Source: CAYWTX01 sp964461295
Lineage (GTDB): Bacteria > Planctomycetota > Phycisphaerae > SM23-33
DNA length: 8,762 bases
Direction of reading: 5' to 3'
Assembly: GCA_964461295.1 (NCBI GenBank)
Contig: CAYWTX010000260.1
Coordinates: forward strand, 1-8,762
Shown here: positions 1 through 5,221 of the stretch, piece by piece
Position numbering within the stretch: the stretch's first letter is position 1
Layout: every line of letters begins with the position of its first letter
Notes under the pieces: generated by a model
Told to the model about the DNA's origin: nothing
The model's database searches: none
Seen by the model: the letters and a program-made list of their open reading frames with translations, nothing else
Made by a program: the position numbers and the translations under genes

Positions 1-130
1 CCATTGCCTATTGCCTATTGCCCATTGCCTATTGTCTATTGCCAATTGCCAATTGCCCATTGCCTATTGACAATTGACAATTGGCAATGGGCAATTGGCA
101 ATTGGCAATAGGCAATAGGCAATGGGCAAT
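1..130. repeat. Heptamer-phased near-perfect palindrome (array A)
   Basis: The stretch divides without a remainder into 7-bp units from base 1: units of the form NATTGCC up to about position 70, then AATNGGC to position 130. The two halves are complementary. Bases 17-130 form one palindrome centred on CAATTG (71-76), with only three mismatches in 57 pairs by hand count (left-arm positions 35, 65 and 70; the one at 35 would be a G-U pair in RNA). It begins one base beyond the TAG stop (132-134) of the minus-strand flavin reductase gene, so its transcript would end in a very long hairpin. No T-run follows on the minus strand, so a standard intrinsic terminator is not indicated. It is far richer in A+T than its surroundings. 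The array may extend left of the window. Confidence 0.95.
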
Positions 131-131
131 A

Positions 132-662
132 CTACCGCAGCAACTCCCTCGCTTCCGGCTCGGCCCACGTCTCCACGATCTTGCCGTAGTAGACGCGGTG
201 CATTTCCTCGTCCACGTACATGCCGCGGACTTCATCGCCCATGCGGTTGGGCTGCACGTCGGCGGCATGAACGACATGGCATTCGTACACGATCAGGCAT
301 TGGGCCACCGCCGGCGCCAGCACGCTGCGGGCACGCTCGGGCGTCACCTTTGCCAGCTCCCACACGTTGGCGGCCGGGCCGCTGGTGTTCCCGGCCGCCA
401 CACACGCCAGCCCCATCGCCTCCGTCGGCACGTTCACCGTGAAGCACGCGCTGTGCTCGATGCAGCGGAACGTGTGCCGGTTCGGCCGGACCGCCACGAT
501 CCACACCGGCAGGCCCCAGAACGAGCCGACAGCCCCCCACCCGATGGTCATCACGTTGGCGGCGCCGGCCGCGTCGTAACTGCCCAGCAGCAGGCCGTGC
601 GAGGTCATCGCCTTCATCACCGCGGGATAGTGCTCCCGCCAGTCGATTCTCACCTTCGCCAT
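132..662 (-). CDS. Flavin-reductase-like FMN-binding domain protein
   Basis: This encodes a 176-residue protein resembling the flavin reductase-like split-barrel family, cytoplasmic proteins that bind FMN and either reduce flavin with NAD(P)H or act as flavoproteins themselves. The family pattern is visible: a buried strand with NVMTIGWG (residues 37-43), then GSFWGLPVW (46-54), VRPNRHTF (58-65) with its Arg/Asn/His for phosphate and flavin contacts, and FTVNVP (74-79), a typical core strand. There is no signal peptide. Length suits a single-domain member. Two ATGs lie close together, at 668 and 662. The one at 662 has a GAGGGAG ribosome site 7-8 bases upstream and is preferred; starting at 668 would add only Met-Thr. 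A good -10 (TAGAAT) lies just upstream. The gene follows purC on the same strand after 183 bp. It ends against the array A palindrome. The natural substrate cannot be told from the sequence. Confidence 0.85.
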   Translation of the reverse strand: MAKVRIDWREHYPAVMKAMTSHGLLLGSYDAAGAANVMTIGWGAVGSFWGLPVWIVAVRPNRHTFRCIEHSACFTVNVPTEAMGLACVAAGNTSGPAANVWELAKVTPERARSVLAPAVAQCLIVYECHVVHAADVQPNRMGDEVRGMYVDEEMHRVYYGKIVETWAEPEARELLR

Positions 663-681
663 TGTCATTCTCCCTCGACCC

Positions 682-709
682 ATTCTAGGCGAAATGAGAA
701 GAGCCACAA
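682..709 (-). promoter_or_regulatory. Candidate sigma70 promoter for the flavin reductase gene
   Basis: On the minus strand, TTGTGG (709-704) is followed by a 16-base spacer and TAGAAT (687-682), which matches five of six -10 consensus positions. The predicted transcription start near 675 gives a leader of only about 12 bases, which still contains most of the ribosome site. The -35 is weak (TTG only). This suggests the gene is expressed separately from purC. Confidence 0.45.
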
Positions 710-808
710 CCGAGGAGAGAACCGGGGAACGACCGAGGATTGGTACGAGGGGGGGACCCGCGTACGAGCGCCAGCTTCGTGATCGTGATCGGCTGTTTCC
801 CTCCCAAT

Positions 809-835
809 CGTCCTCGGTCTCGGTCTCGTCCTCGG
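809..835. repeat. Short hexamer tandem repeat in the purC-flavin reductase gap
   Basis: Four 6-bp units read CGTCCT, CGGTCT, CGGTCT, CGTCCT, followed by CGG. They are flanked by a 9-bp direct repeat GTTTCCCTC at 795-803 and 838-846. The 183-bp gap between purC and the flavin reductase gene otherwise holds only the promoter at 682-709 and the hairpin at 838-861; no gene is supported in it. Note that the period is 6 here, not 7 as in the large arrays. Confidence 0.75.
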
Positions 836-837
836 GT

Positions 838-861
838 GTTTCCCTCTACTCCCAGGGAAAC
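838..861 (-). other. Hairpin enclosing the purC stop codon
   Basis: A perfect 8-bp inverted repeat, GTTTCCCT (838-845) and AGGGAAAC (854-861), surrounds an 8-base loop that contains the purC TAG stop (846-848). There is no T-run after it on the minus strand, so it is not a classical terminator. It could slow 3' decay of the purC message, or be chance in coding sequence. Confidence 0.5.
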
Positions 862-1739
862 TCCTGTCCCGTCAGGCGCGTGTACGCCTCGATGTACTTC
901 GCCCGCGTCTTCCGCACGATCTCCGTCGGCAGCAGCGGCCCCGGCGCCTGGCGGTTGAAGCCGATCTCGTCCAGCCAGTCGCGGAGGAACTGCTTGTCGA
1001 AGCTCGGCTGCGCGCGCCCGGGCCTGTAGCTGTCCGCGGGCCAGAACCGCGACGAATCCGGCGTGAGCACCTCGTCAATCAGCGTGATCTGCCCCCGCTC
1101 GTCCAAGCCCCACTCCAGCTTCGTGTCGCACAGTATGATGCCGCGCTCGGCCGCGTAGTCGCGCCCGCGCTCGTAGATCGCGATGGAGCGGTCCCGCAAC
1201 TGCGCCATCAGGTCGTTGCCCACGATCTTGCACGCCTGCTCGAACGTGATGTTCTCGTCGTGGCCGGTCTCGGCCTTCGTCGAGGGCGTGAAGATCGGCT
1301 CGGGCAACTTGGCCGATTCCTTCAGGCCCTTGGGCAGCTTGATGCCGCACACCGTGCCGCCGGCCTTGTATTCCTTCAGGCCGCTGCCGGCCAGGTATCC
1401 GCGCACCACGCACTCGATGGGCACGACCCTGCACTTGCGGCAGAGCATGAAGCGCCCGTCGAGTTCCTCGTCGCGGCAGTCTTCGGGCAGGTCCTGCAAC
1501 GCCGAGGAGATGAGGTGGTTGGGCGCGGCATCGGCCAGCAGGTTCAGCCAGAAGACGCTGATCTGCGTCAGGACGCGGCCCTTGTCGGGGATGCCGTTGG
1601 GCATGACCACGTCGTAGGCGCTGATGCGGTCGGTGGCGACGATGAGCAGCTTGCCGGGCAACTCGTAGATGTCGCGAACCTTGCCGCTCCGCTTGGGGTA
1701 GTTGCCGATCGAGGTTGTCAGAAGTGCGGTGCTTCTCAT
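846..1739 (-). CDS. purC: Phosphoribosylaminoimidazole-succinocarboxamide synthase (SAICAR synthase)
   Basis: PurC joins CAIR and aspartate using ATP to make SAICAR, a step of de novo purine synthesis in the cytoplasm. The 297-residue product shows the family landmarks in order: SGKVRDIYE (18-26, nucleotide-binding start of the enzyme), ATDRISAYDVV (35-45), ECVVRGYLAGSG (109-120, family signature 1), EPIFTPSTKAE (147-157) followed by HDENI (160-164), LCDTKLEWG (203-211, signature 2 with Asp and Lys) and DEVLTPDSSRFWP (222-234). It is about 60 residues longer than the compact E. coli type and resembles the long form seen in yeast Ade1 and several bacterial groups. I see no Shine-Dalgarno before the ATG at 1739; a promoter ends 7 bases upstream, so translation may be leaderless. 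It stands alone, not in a pur cluster. The reading frame is intact. Confidence 0.97.
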   Translation of the reverse strand: MRSTALLTTSIGNYPKRSGKVRDIYELPGKLLIVATDRISAYDVVMPNGIPDKGRVLTQISVFWLNLLADAAPNHLISSALQDLPEDCRDEELDGRFMLCRKCRVVPIECVVRGYLAGSGLKEYKAGGTVCGIKLPKGLKESAKLPEPIFTPSTKAETGHDENITFEQACKIVGNDLMAQLRDRSIAIYERGRDYAAERGIILCDTKLEWGLDERGQITLIDEVLTPDSSRFWPADSYRPGRAQPSFDKQFLRDWLDEIGFNRQAPGPLLPTEIVRKTRAKYIEAYTRLTGQEFPWE

Positions 1740-1746
1740 GGCGGGA

Positions 1747-1776
1747 GTTGTACCCGCTGCCCAACGCGGCGGTCAA
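1747..1776 (-). promoter_or_regulatory. Candidate purC promoter, predicting a leaderless mRNA
   Basis: On the minus strand, TTGACC (1776-1771, five of six -35 matches) is followed by an 18-base spacer and TACAAC (1752-1747, four of six -10 matches). Only seven bases (1746-1740) separate the -10 from the ATG at 1739-1737, so the usual start distance puts transcription within a base or so of the start codon. This agrees with the lack of a ribosome binding site before purC. No PurR-like operator was recognised. Confidence 0.5.
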
Positions 1777-1780
1777 GTGT

Positions 1781-1835
1781 CCCGATACCGGGGCTGGATA
1801 CCGGATGCCGGGGGCCGGATACCGGGGGCCGGATG
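1781..1835. repeat. CCGG-type heptamer array (array B) upstream of purC
   Basis: Read on the plus strand, the units are CCCGATA, a 6-base CCGGGG, CTGGATA, then CCGGATG, CCGGGGG, CCGGATA, CCGGGGG, CCGGATG. The last five alternate CCGG-ATR with CCGG-GGG at an exact 7-bp period. The array ends 4 bp from the -35 of the purC promoter and lies about 150 bp past the stop of the membrane-protein gene. Unlike the other arrays it has no obvious long opposite arm. The 248-bp gap 1740-1987 also holds the purC promoter and a hairpin at 1886-1909. The rest is C/T-rich on the plus strand and shows no gene. Confidence 0.85.
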
Positions 1836-1885
1836 GAATCGACGGTCTCCCCCTCCGTCCTCGGTCGCTCCGCCTCGGCCTCCAA

Positions 1886-1909
1886 GCCCCGGCCCCGCGT
1901 GGCCGGGGC
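1886..1909 (-). other. GC-rich hairpin downstream of the membrane-protein gene
   Basis: GCCCCGGCC (1886-1894) and GGCCGGGGC (1901-1909) are perfect 9-bp complements around a 6-base loop. On the minus strand this lies about 80 bases after the membrane-protein stop at 1988. It could end or protect that transcript, but no T-run follows, so intrinsic termination is not shown. Confidence 0.45.
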
Positions 1910-1987
1910 ATCCCGGTCGTTCTCCTCCTCGCGCGCTTCTCCTTCTCGTCGTCGTCCTCGGCTCTCTCCCGGTTTCGCCGCCGCCGG

Positions 1988-2812
1988 TCATCCCGGTATC
2001 CACCTGGCCGATCTCGCCGCGAGGTACGCCCACAGGAACACGATCTGCGTCGCCAGGTTCGCCGCCAGCAGCGCCGAGCGCCGCAGACCACCGGCCGCGC
2101 GGCAGAACACCGGCCCGGCCAGTATCGCGGCCGCCAGGGCCGCCAACGCGACCACCACCAGGCTGCCCTGCCCCAGGTGCCCGAAGTACACCAGCGTGGG
2201 CGCCAGCGGCACGGTCATGCTGATGGCCGCCGGCAGCGGCCTGCACCCGCCCGCGAACGCCGCGACCTGCGGTTCGGCGCTTTCGCGACACGGGCAGAAT
2301 CGCGTGGCGATCAGCATGGCCCAGCCGCCCCACAGCGGCATCAGCAGCAGCACGCGGTAGAGCTTCGCCTGCGGCCACAGCCACGAGAAGAACCCCCGCC
2401 AGCCGGAAAAGTCCACCGGCCCACGCTCCCATTCCGGCAGCAGGCGGGCAAGCGAGAGCAGCAGCGCCCCCACCACCACCGCGCCCGCCACCCCACGCCC
2501 CGACGCCGACGGCCCGCCCACGAAGTCCACCAGGGCCGTCACCGCACGTCGGTACGGCCAGAGGCACAGCAGCGTCCCCGTCATCACCGCCGGCATGATC
2601 AGCGGCTCGTAGTCGTGAAACACCCGCCACGCCACGCCCCACAGGTTCGCCATCGCCAGTCCCCAGATCAGCGACCAGCCCATCACCTCGAGCCAGCCAT
2701 GGCGGAACCGTTCGGCCGGCTCGGACGCCAGCCGCCCGTCGGAGGCCGTCAGCAGCAGGTAGCCCGGACGCCGCAGAACCCACGCGGCAAGTTGGCCTGG
2801 ACCATTCCTCAA
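1988..2812 (-). CDS. Multi-pass membrane protein of unknown function
   Basis: I do not recognise this 274-residue protein. Hydrophobic stretches suggest roughly six or seven transmembrane segments, near residues 42-62, 71-87, 107-124, 153-170, 197-212, 217-236 and 247-266. A more polar segment follows each of the first two or three. Visible oddities are CPC (173-175), a Trp-rich stretch with GWRGFFSWLWP (137-147), and several Pro residues within the membrane part. There is no nucleotide-binding or other catalytic motif I can name. The frame opens with a TTG at 2812 preceded by an AGAAGGA-like sequence that is closer than usual to the start. No nearby in-frame ATG exists before residue 44, where a later start would cut into the first segment, so the start is uncertain. 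It follows the aldolase gene by 78 bp on the same strand and may be co-transcribed with it. Confidence 0.7.
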   Translation of the reverse strand: MRNGPGQLAAWVLRRPGYLLLTASDGRLASEPAERFRHGWLEVMGWSLIWGLAMANLWGVAWRVFHDYEPLIMPAVMTGTLLCLWPYRRAVTALVDFVGGPSASGRGVAGAVVVGALLLSLARLLPEWERGPVDFSGWRGFFSWLWPQAKLYRVLLLMPLWGGWAMLIATRFCPCRESAEPQVAAFAGGCRPLPAAISMTVPLAPTLVYFGHLGQGSLVVVALAALAAAILAGPVFCRAAGGLRRSALLAANLATQIVFLWAYLAARSARWIPG

Positions 2813-2854
2813 TTCCTTCTCATTCCCTTGTTCGTGCAGCAGCCCGCAGCGCGG

Positions 2855-2876
2855 CCTGCCCGCCTCAACGGGCAGG
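2855..2876 (-). other. Hairpin between the aldolase and membrane-protein genes
   Basis: CCTGCCCG (2855-2862) and CGGGCAGG (2869-2876) form a perfect 8-bp stem around a 6-base loop, 14 bases past the aldolase stop on the minus strand. No T-run follows. It may act as a partial terminator or as a message stabiliser between two co-oriented genes. Confidence 0.5.
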
Positions 2877-2890
2877 TTCCCGGCGAAGGG

Positions 2891-3544
2891 CTACTTCTTC
2901 CCGGCCCGTGCTTCCGAGACGATCTTCACGTACTGCCCAGCCAGTTCCCGCAGCTTGCCGAAGTCGCCCGACGCCAGGATCTCCTTGCTCACCAGCGACG
3001 AGCCGACGCCCAGCGAGGCCGCTCCCGCCTTGATCCACGCCGCCGCCGTCGTCAGGTCCACGCCGCCCGTCGGCGCAAGCTTCAGCGTCGGCATCGGCGC
3101 CAACACCGCCTTGAAGTACTCCGGACCCACCGACCCGGCCGGAAACACCTTCACGATGTCGGCCCCGGCCGCCGCGGCCTCGAAGATCTCCGTCGGCGTG
3201 AACGCCCCGGGCATCACCGGCACGTCGCAGGCGTGGCATGCCACCACCACCTCGCGGCGGAAGACCGGGCACACCACGTACTGCGCCCCGGCCGACACCG
3301 CTTCCTTCACCGTCTCCGGCGACGTCACGCTGCCCACGCCGATGAACGCGCCCGGCACTTCCCTGCGGCACAGGCCGATCACCTCCAACGCGTTGGGCGT
3401 GGTCATCGTGATCTCGATGCAGTCCACGCCGCCGGCCAGCAGGGCCTTCGCCACGTCGATCAACTGGCCGCTGCTCTTGGCCCGCACGATCGCGACGATC
3501 CCTTTTGCGCAAAGACGGTCGGCAGCCTCCGAAATTCGAGACAT
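2891..3544 (-). CDS. eda: 2-keto-3-deoxy-6-phosphogluconate / 4-hydroxy-2-oxoglutarate-type aldolase
   Basis: This is a 217-residue cytoplasmic class I aldolase of the KDPG/KHG family, which splits 2-keto-3-deoxy sugar acid phosphates to pyruvate and an aldehyde (for KDPG, glyceraldehyde 3-phosphate, in Entner-Doudoroff or uronate breakdown). Length equals the family norm. It shows the TIM-barrel pattern: GIVAIVRA (15-22), ALLAGGVDCIEIT (34-46) with the catalytic Glu at 44, the GVGSV strand end (69-73), the Schiff-base Lys at 132 in VKVFPA, and phosphate-binding PTGGV (158-162) and GVGSS (179-183). The position of E. coli Arg49, which contacts the pyruvate carboxylate, is Thr48 here (EITMTT), so the exact sugar acid is uncertain. 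An AAAGGA ribosome site lies 6-7 bases before the ATG at 3544, which fixes the start even though the frame stays open far upstream. It is divergent from the first porin across 181 bp, and its promoter was not clearly seen. Confidence 0.92.
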   Translation of the reverse strand: MSRISEAADRLCAKGIVAIVRAKSSGQLIDVAKALLAGGVDCIEITMTTPNALEVIGLCRREVPGAFIGVGSVTSPETVKEAVSAGAQYVVCPVFRREVVVACHACDVPVMPGAFTPTEIFEAAAAGADIVKVFPAGSVGPEYFKAVLAPMPTLKLAPTGGVDLTTAAAWIKAGAASLGVGSSLVSKEILASGDFGKLRELAGQYVKIVSEARAGKK

Positions 3545-3725
3545 TCTCGTTCCTTTCGTGTTCCACCCCTGAGCGAGTAGACTACCGGCCTCCGCGATGG
3601 CACGCAAGGGGCGGACAAACGCCTGATCAACGGCTGAACGGAAGTTCCGCCCTTTGCCGGTAACGTGCAGAAGTTCGTTTTGGAGTGAATCCCGGAGTTC
3701 CGAAGGAGCAGAAAGGAGTTTCGCG

Positions 3726-5108
3726 ATGGAGAAGGCCCTGGTATCGCTGTTCGTTCTGGCCGGCATTTGCACAAGCGCCGCCTTGGCCGAAGGGCCCACC
3801 ACCGCTCCCGCCGCGGCGGCCCCCAACGGCGATCTCGCCGTCGTCGTCCAGGAGTTGCGCAACAAACTCCAGCAACAGGAACAACGCATCGCCGAACTGG
3901 AAGCCGGCCAGAAGACCGTCACCAAGGAAGCCGCCAGGGCCGCGCTCGCCGAAGCCGCCAGGGAGATGGGCCTGGACGCGGGCAAGCAGGCCCCCATGCC
4001 CAAGTGGCTGGAGAACCTGAAGTTCTACGGCGACGTTCGGCTTCGCTTCCAGGATGAACACGACAACATCGGCACCAAGTACCGCAACCGCCTCCGCTAC
4101 CGCCTGCGGCTGGGCGTCATCAAGACCTGGCTGGAGGACCAGGTCGAAACCGGCTTCCAACTTGCCAGCGGCGAGACCGACGACCCCACCACAACCAACG
4201 AAACCATGGGCGACAACTTCGCCCGCGATCCCATCTGGATCGACCTCGCCTACGCATCCTACAGGCCCAAGGCCGCGCCAGGCCTGACCATCACCGGCGG
4301 CAAGATGCGAAACCCCCTGCTCCAGACCGACCTCATCTGGGACACCGACATCAACCCCGAAGGCTTCTGGGCCGGCTACCGCTTCAACCTGTGCAAGGAC
4401 CTCGAACTCTTCGCCAACGCCGGGTACTTCCTCCTCACCGAGAACTTCAAAGCCCCCTTCGGCACCGACAAGACCGCCGCCGGCGCAGCACTGGACGTGA
4501 CGCTCCGCGATGCCACCCTCCAGACCTACCAGGCCGGCTTCGGCTGGAAATTCCTCAAGGACGCCAAGTGGACCTTCGCGCTCACCTACTACGCCTACGA
4601 CGACATCGACACCGGCTTCCGCACGGCCGCCGGCAACAGCACGCAGACCGTCGTCTTCGGCCCCGCCTCCGCCGACAAGTACAGCCGCCTGTCCGCCGGC
4701 GGGTTCCGCGTCATCGACATGCTCAACAAGGTGGACTTCCGCCTGTTCAACCTGCCATGGACGGCCTACTTCGACGTGCTGCAAAACACCGCCAACCAGG
4801 ACGCCGGCGCCTACGCCGGCCAGGACACCGCGTACGCCTTCGGCCTGAAGGCCGGCGAGAACAAGAAGAAAGGCGACTGGTCGCTCGGGTACGTCTACCG
4901 CTACGTGCAGGCCAACTCCACCCCCGGCGAGTTCGCCGAGGCCAACTACAGCGGAACCAACGTCAAGGGCCACGAATGGCGGGCCGTCTACAACATCACC
5001 GACTTCCTGACCCTCAGCCCGTCGCTGTTCTGGTTCGAGCCGGTGACCGGCTCGCACGAGAACGAGCGAACCATCATGTCGCGAGTGGACCTGACCTGGA
5101 GCTTCTGA
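3726..5108 (+). CDS. Putative outer-membrane porin, first of a tandem pair
   Basis: A 460-residue secreted beta-barrel protein probably forms a diffusion channel in the outer membrane, resembling the 'putative porin' family Porin_5. Residues 1-21 form a signal peptide ending ALA before Glu22. A short coiled coil follows (about 40-60, QELRNKLQQQEQRIAELE), as in porins that trimerise or touch peptidoglycan through an N-terminal coil. The barrel begins near residue 97 (LKFYGDVRLRF) with alternating aromatic/polar strands, RNRLRYRLRLG, the block TNETMGDNFARD (157-168) and GGKMRNPLLQ (191-200). It ends TWSF with the C-terminal Phe typical of outer-membrane barrels. AAAGGAG lies 7 bases before the ATG. 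It is the close paralogue of the gene at 5222-6604, has the same length, and is separated from it by a 113-bp gap. The upstream region has three AGTTC(C)G-like repeats, but no promoter I would assert. The solute is unknown. Confidence 0.88.
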   Translation: MEKALVSLFVLAGICTSAALAEGPTTAPAAAAPNGDLAVVVQELRNKLQQQEQRIAELEAGQKTVTKEAARAALAEAAREMGLDAGKQAPMPKWLENLKFYGDVRLRFQDEHDNIGTKYRNRLRYRLRLGVIKTWLEDQVETGFQLASGETDDPTTTNETMGDNFARDPIWIDLAYASYRPKAAPGLTITGGKMRNPLLQTDLIWDTDINPEGFWAGYRFNLCKDLELFANAGYFLLTENFKAPFGTDKTAAGAALDVTLRDATLQTYQAGFGWKFLKDAKWTFALTYYAYDDIDTGFRTAAGNSTQTVVFGPASADKYSRLSAGGFRVIDMLNKVDFRLFNLPWTAYFDVLQNTANQDAGAYAGQDTAYAFGLKAGENKKKGDWSLGYVYRYVQANSTPGEFAEANYSGTNVKGHEWRAVYNITDFLTLSPSLFWFEPVTGSHENERTIMSRVDLTWSF

Positions 5109-5201
5109 GAAGCTCCCGGCTCCCAGCCGCCAGCTCCCAGCCGACGACCCTGATCCAGTGGCTGGTAGCTGGAAGCTGGAAGCTGGTAGCTGGAAGCTTC
5201 C
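5109..5201. repeat. AGCT-type heptamer inverted repeat (array C) between the porins
   Basis: It starts on the base after the TGA stop (5106-5108) of the first porin. The left arm 5109-5142 consists of units like CCCAGCC and GCCAGCT. The right arm 5160-5201 consists of GGCTGGT, AGCTGGA, AGCTGGA, AGCTGGT, AGCTGGA, AGCTTCC, an exact 7-bp period. The arms are largely complementary around a 17-base non-repetitive centre (5143-5159). A message through this point would carry a long imperfect hairpin. The ribosome site of the second porin begins about 9 bases past its end. It might protect the first porin message from 3' decay or tune expression of the second. No T-run is present. Confidence 0.9.
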
Positions 5202-5221
5202 CTGCCACGAAAGGATGCGTA

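Noticed and set aside
1..130. CRISPR array or Rho-independent terminator
   Set aside because: Units are 7 bp with no spacers, so it is not CRISPR. The inverted repeat is long but lacks a T-run on either strand, so termination is not supported as such.
81..782. Open plus-strand frame of 233 codons through the repeat and the flavin reductase gene
   Set aside because: It starts inside the heptamer array and runs antisense to a clearly conserved FMN-binding protein. Its product is Arg/His/Pro-rich shadow sequence.
1988..2812. CobS-like cobalamin synthase (suggested by size and membrane segments)
   Set aside because: The acidic motifs expected for that transferase family are not visible, and there are no cobalamin genes nearby.
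1715..3580. Long plus-strand open frame (621 codons) opposite purC, the membrane protein and eda
   Set aside because: It spans intergenic repeats and three real genes on the other strand, and is Arg/Gln/His-rich with no domain. High GC removes stop codons.
3545..4003. N-terminal extension of the aldolase up to position 4003
   Set aside because: The extension would overlap the first porin antisense. The ATG at 3544 has a good ribosome site and gives the family's normal length.
4391..5221. Upstream extension giving a 737-residue fusion ending in the second porin
   Set aside because: This frame runs through the first porin out of phase and through the heptamer array. The GTG at 5222 has a ribosome site and a signal peptide.
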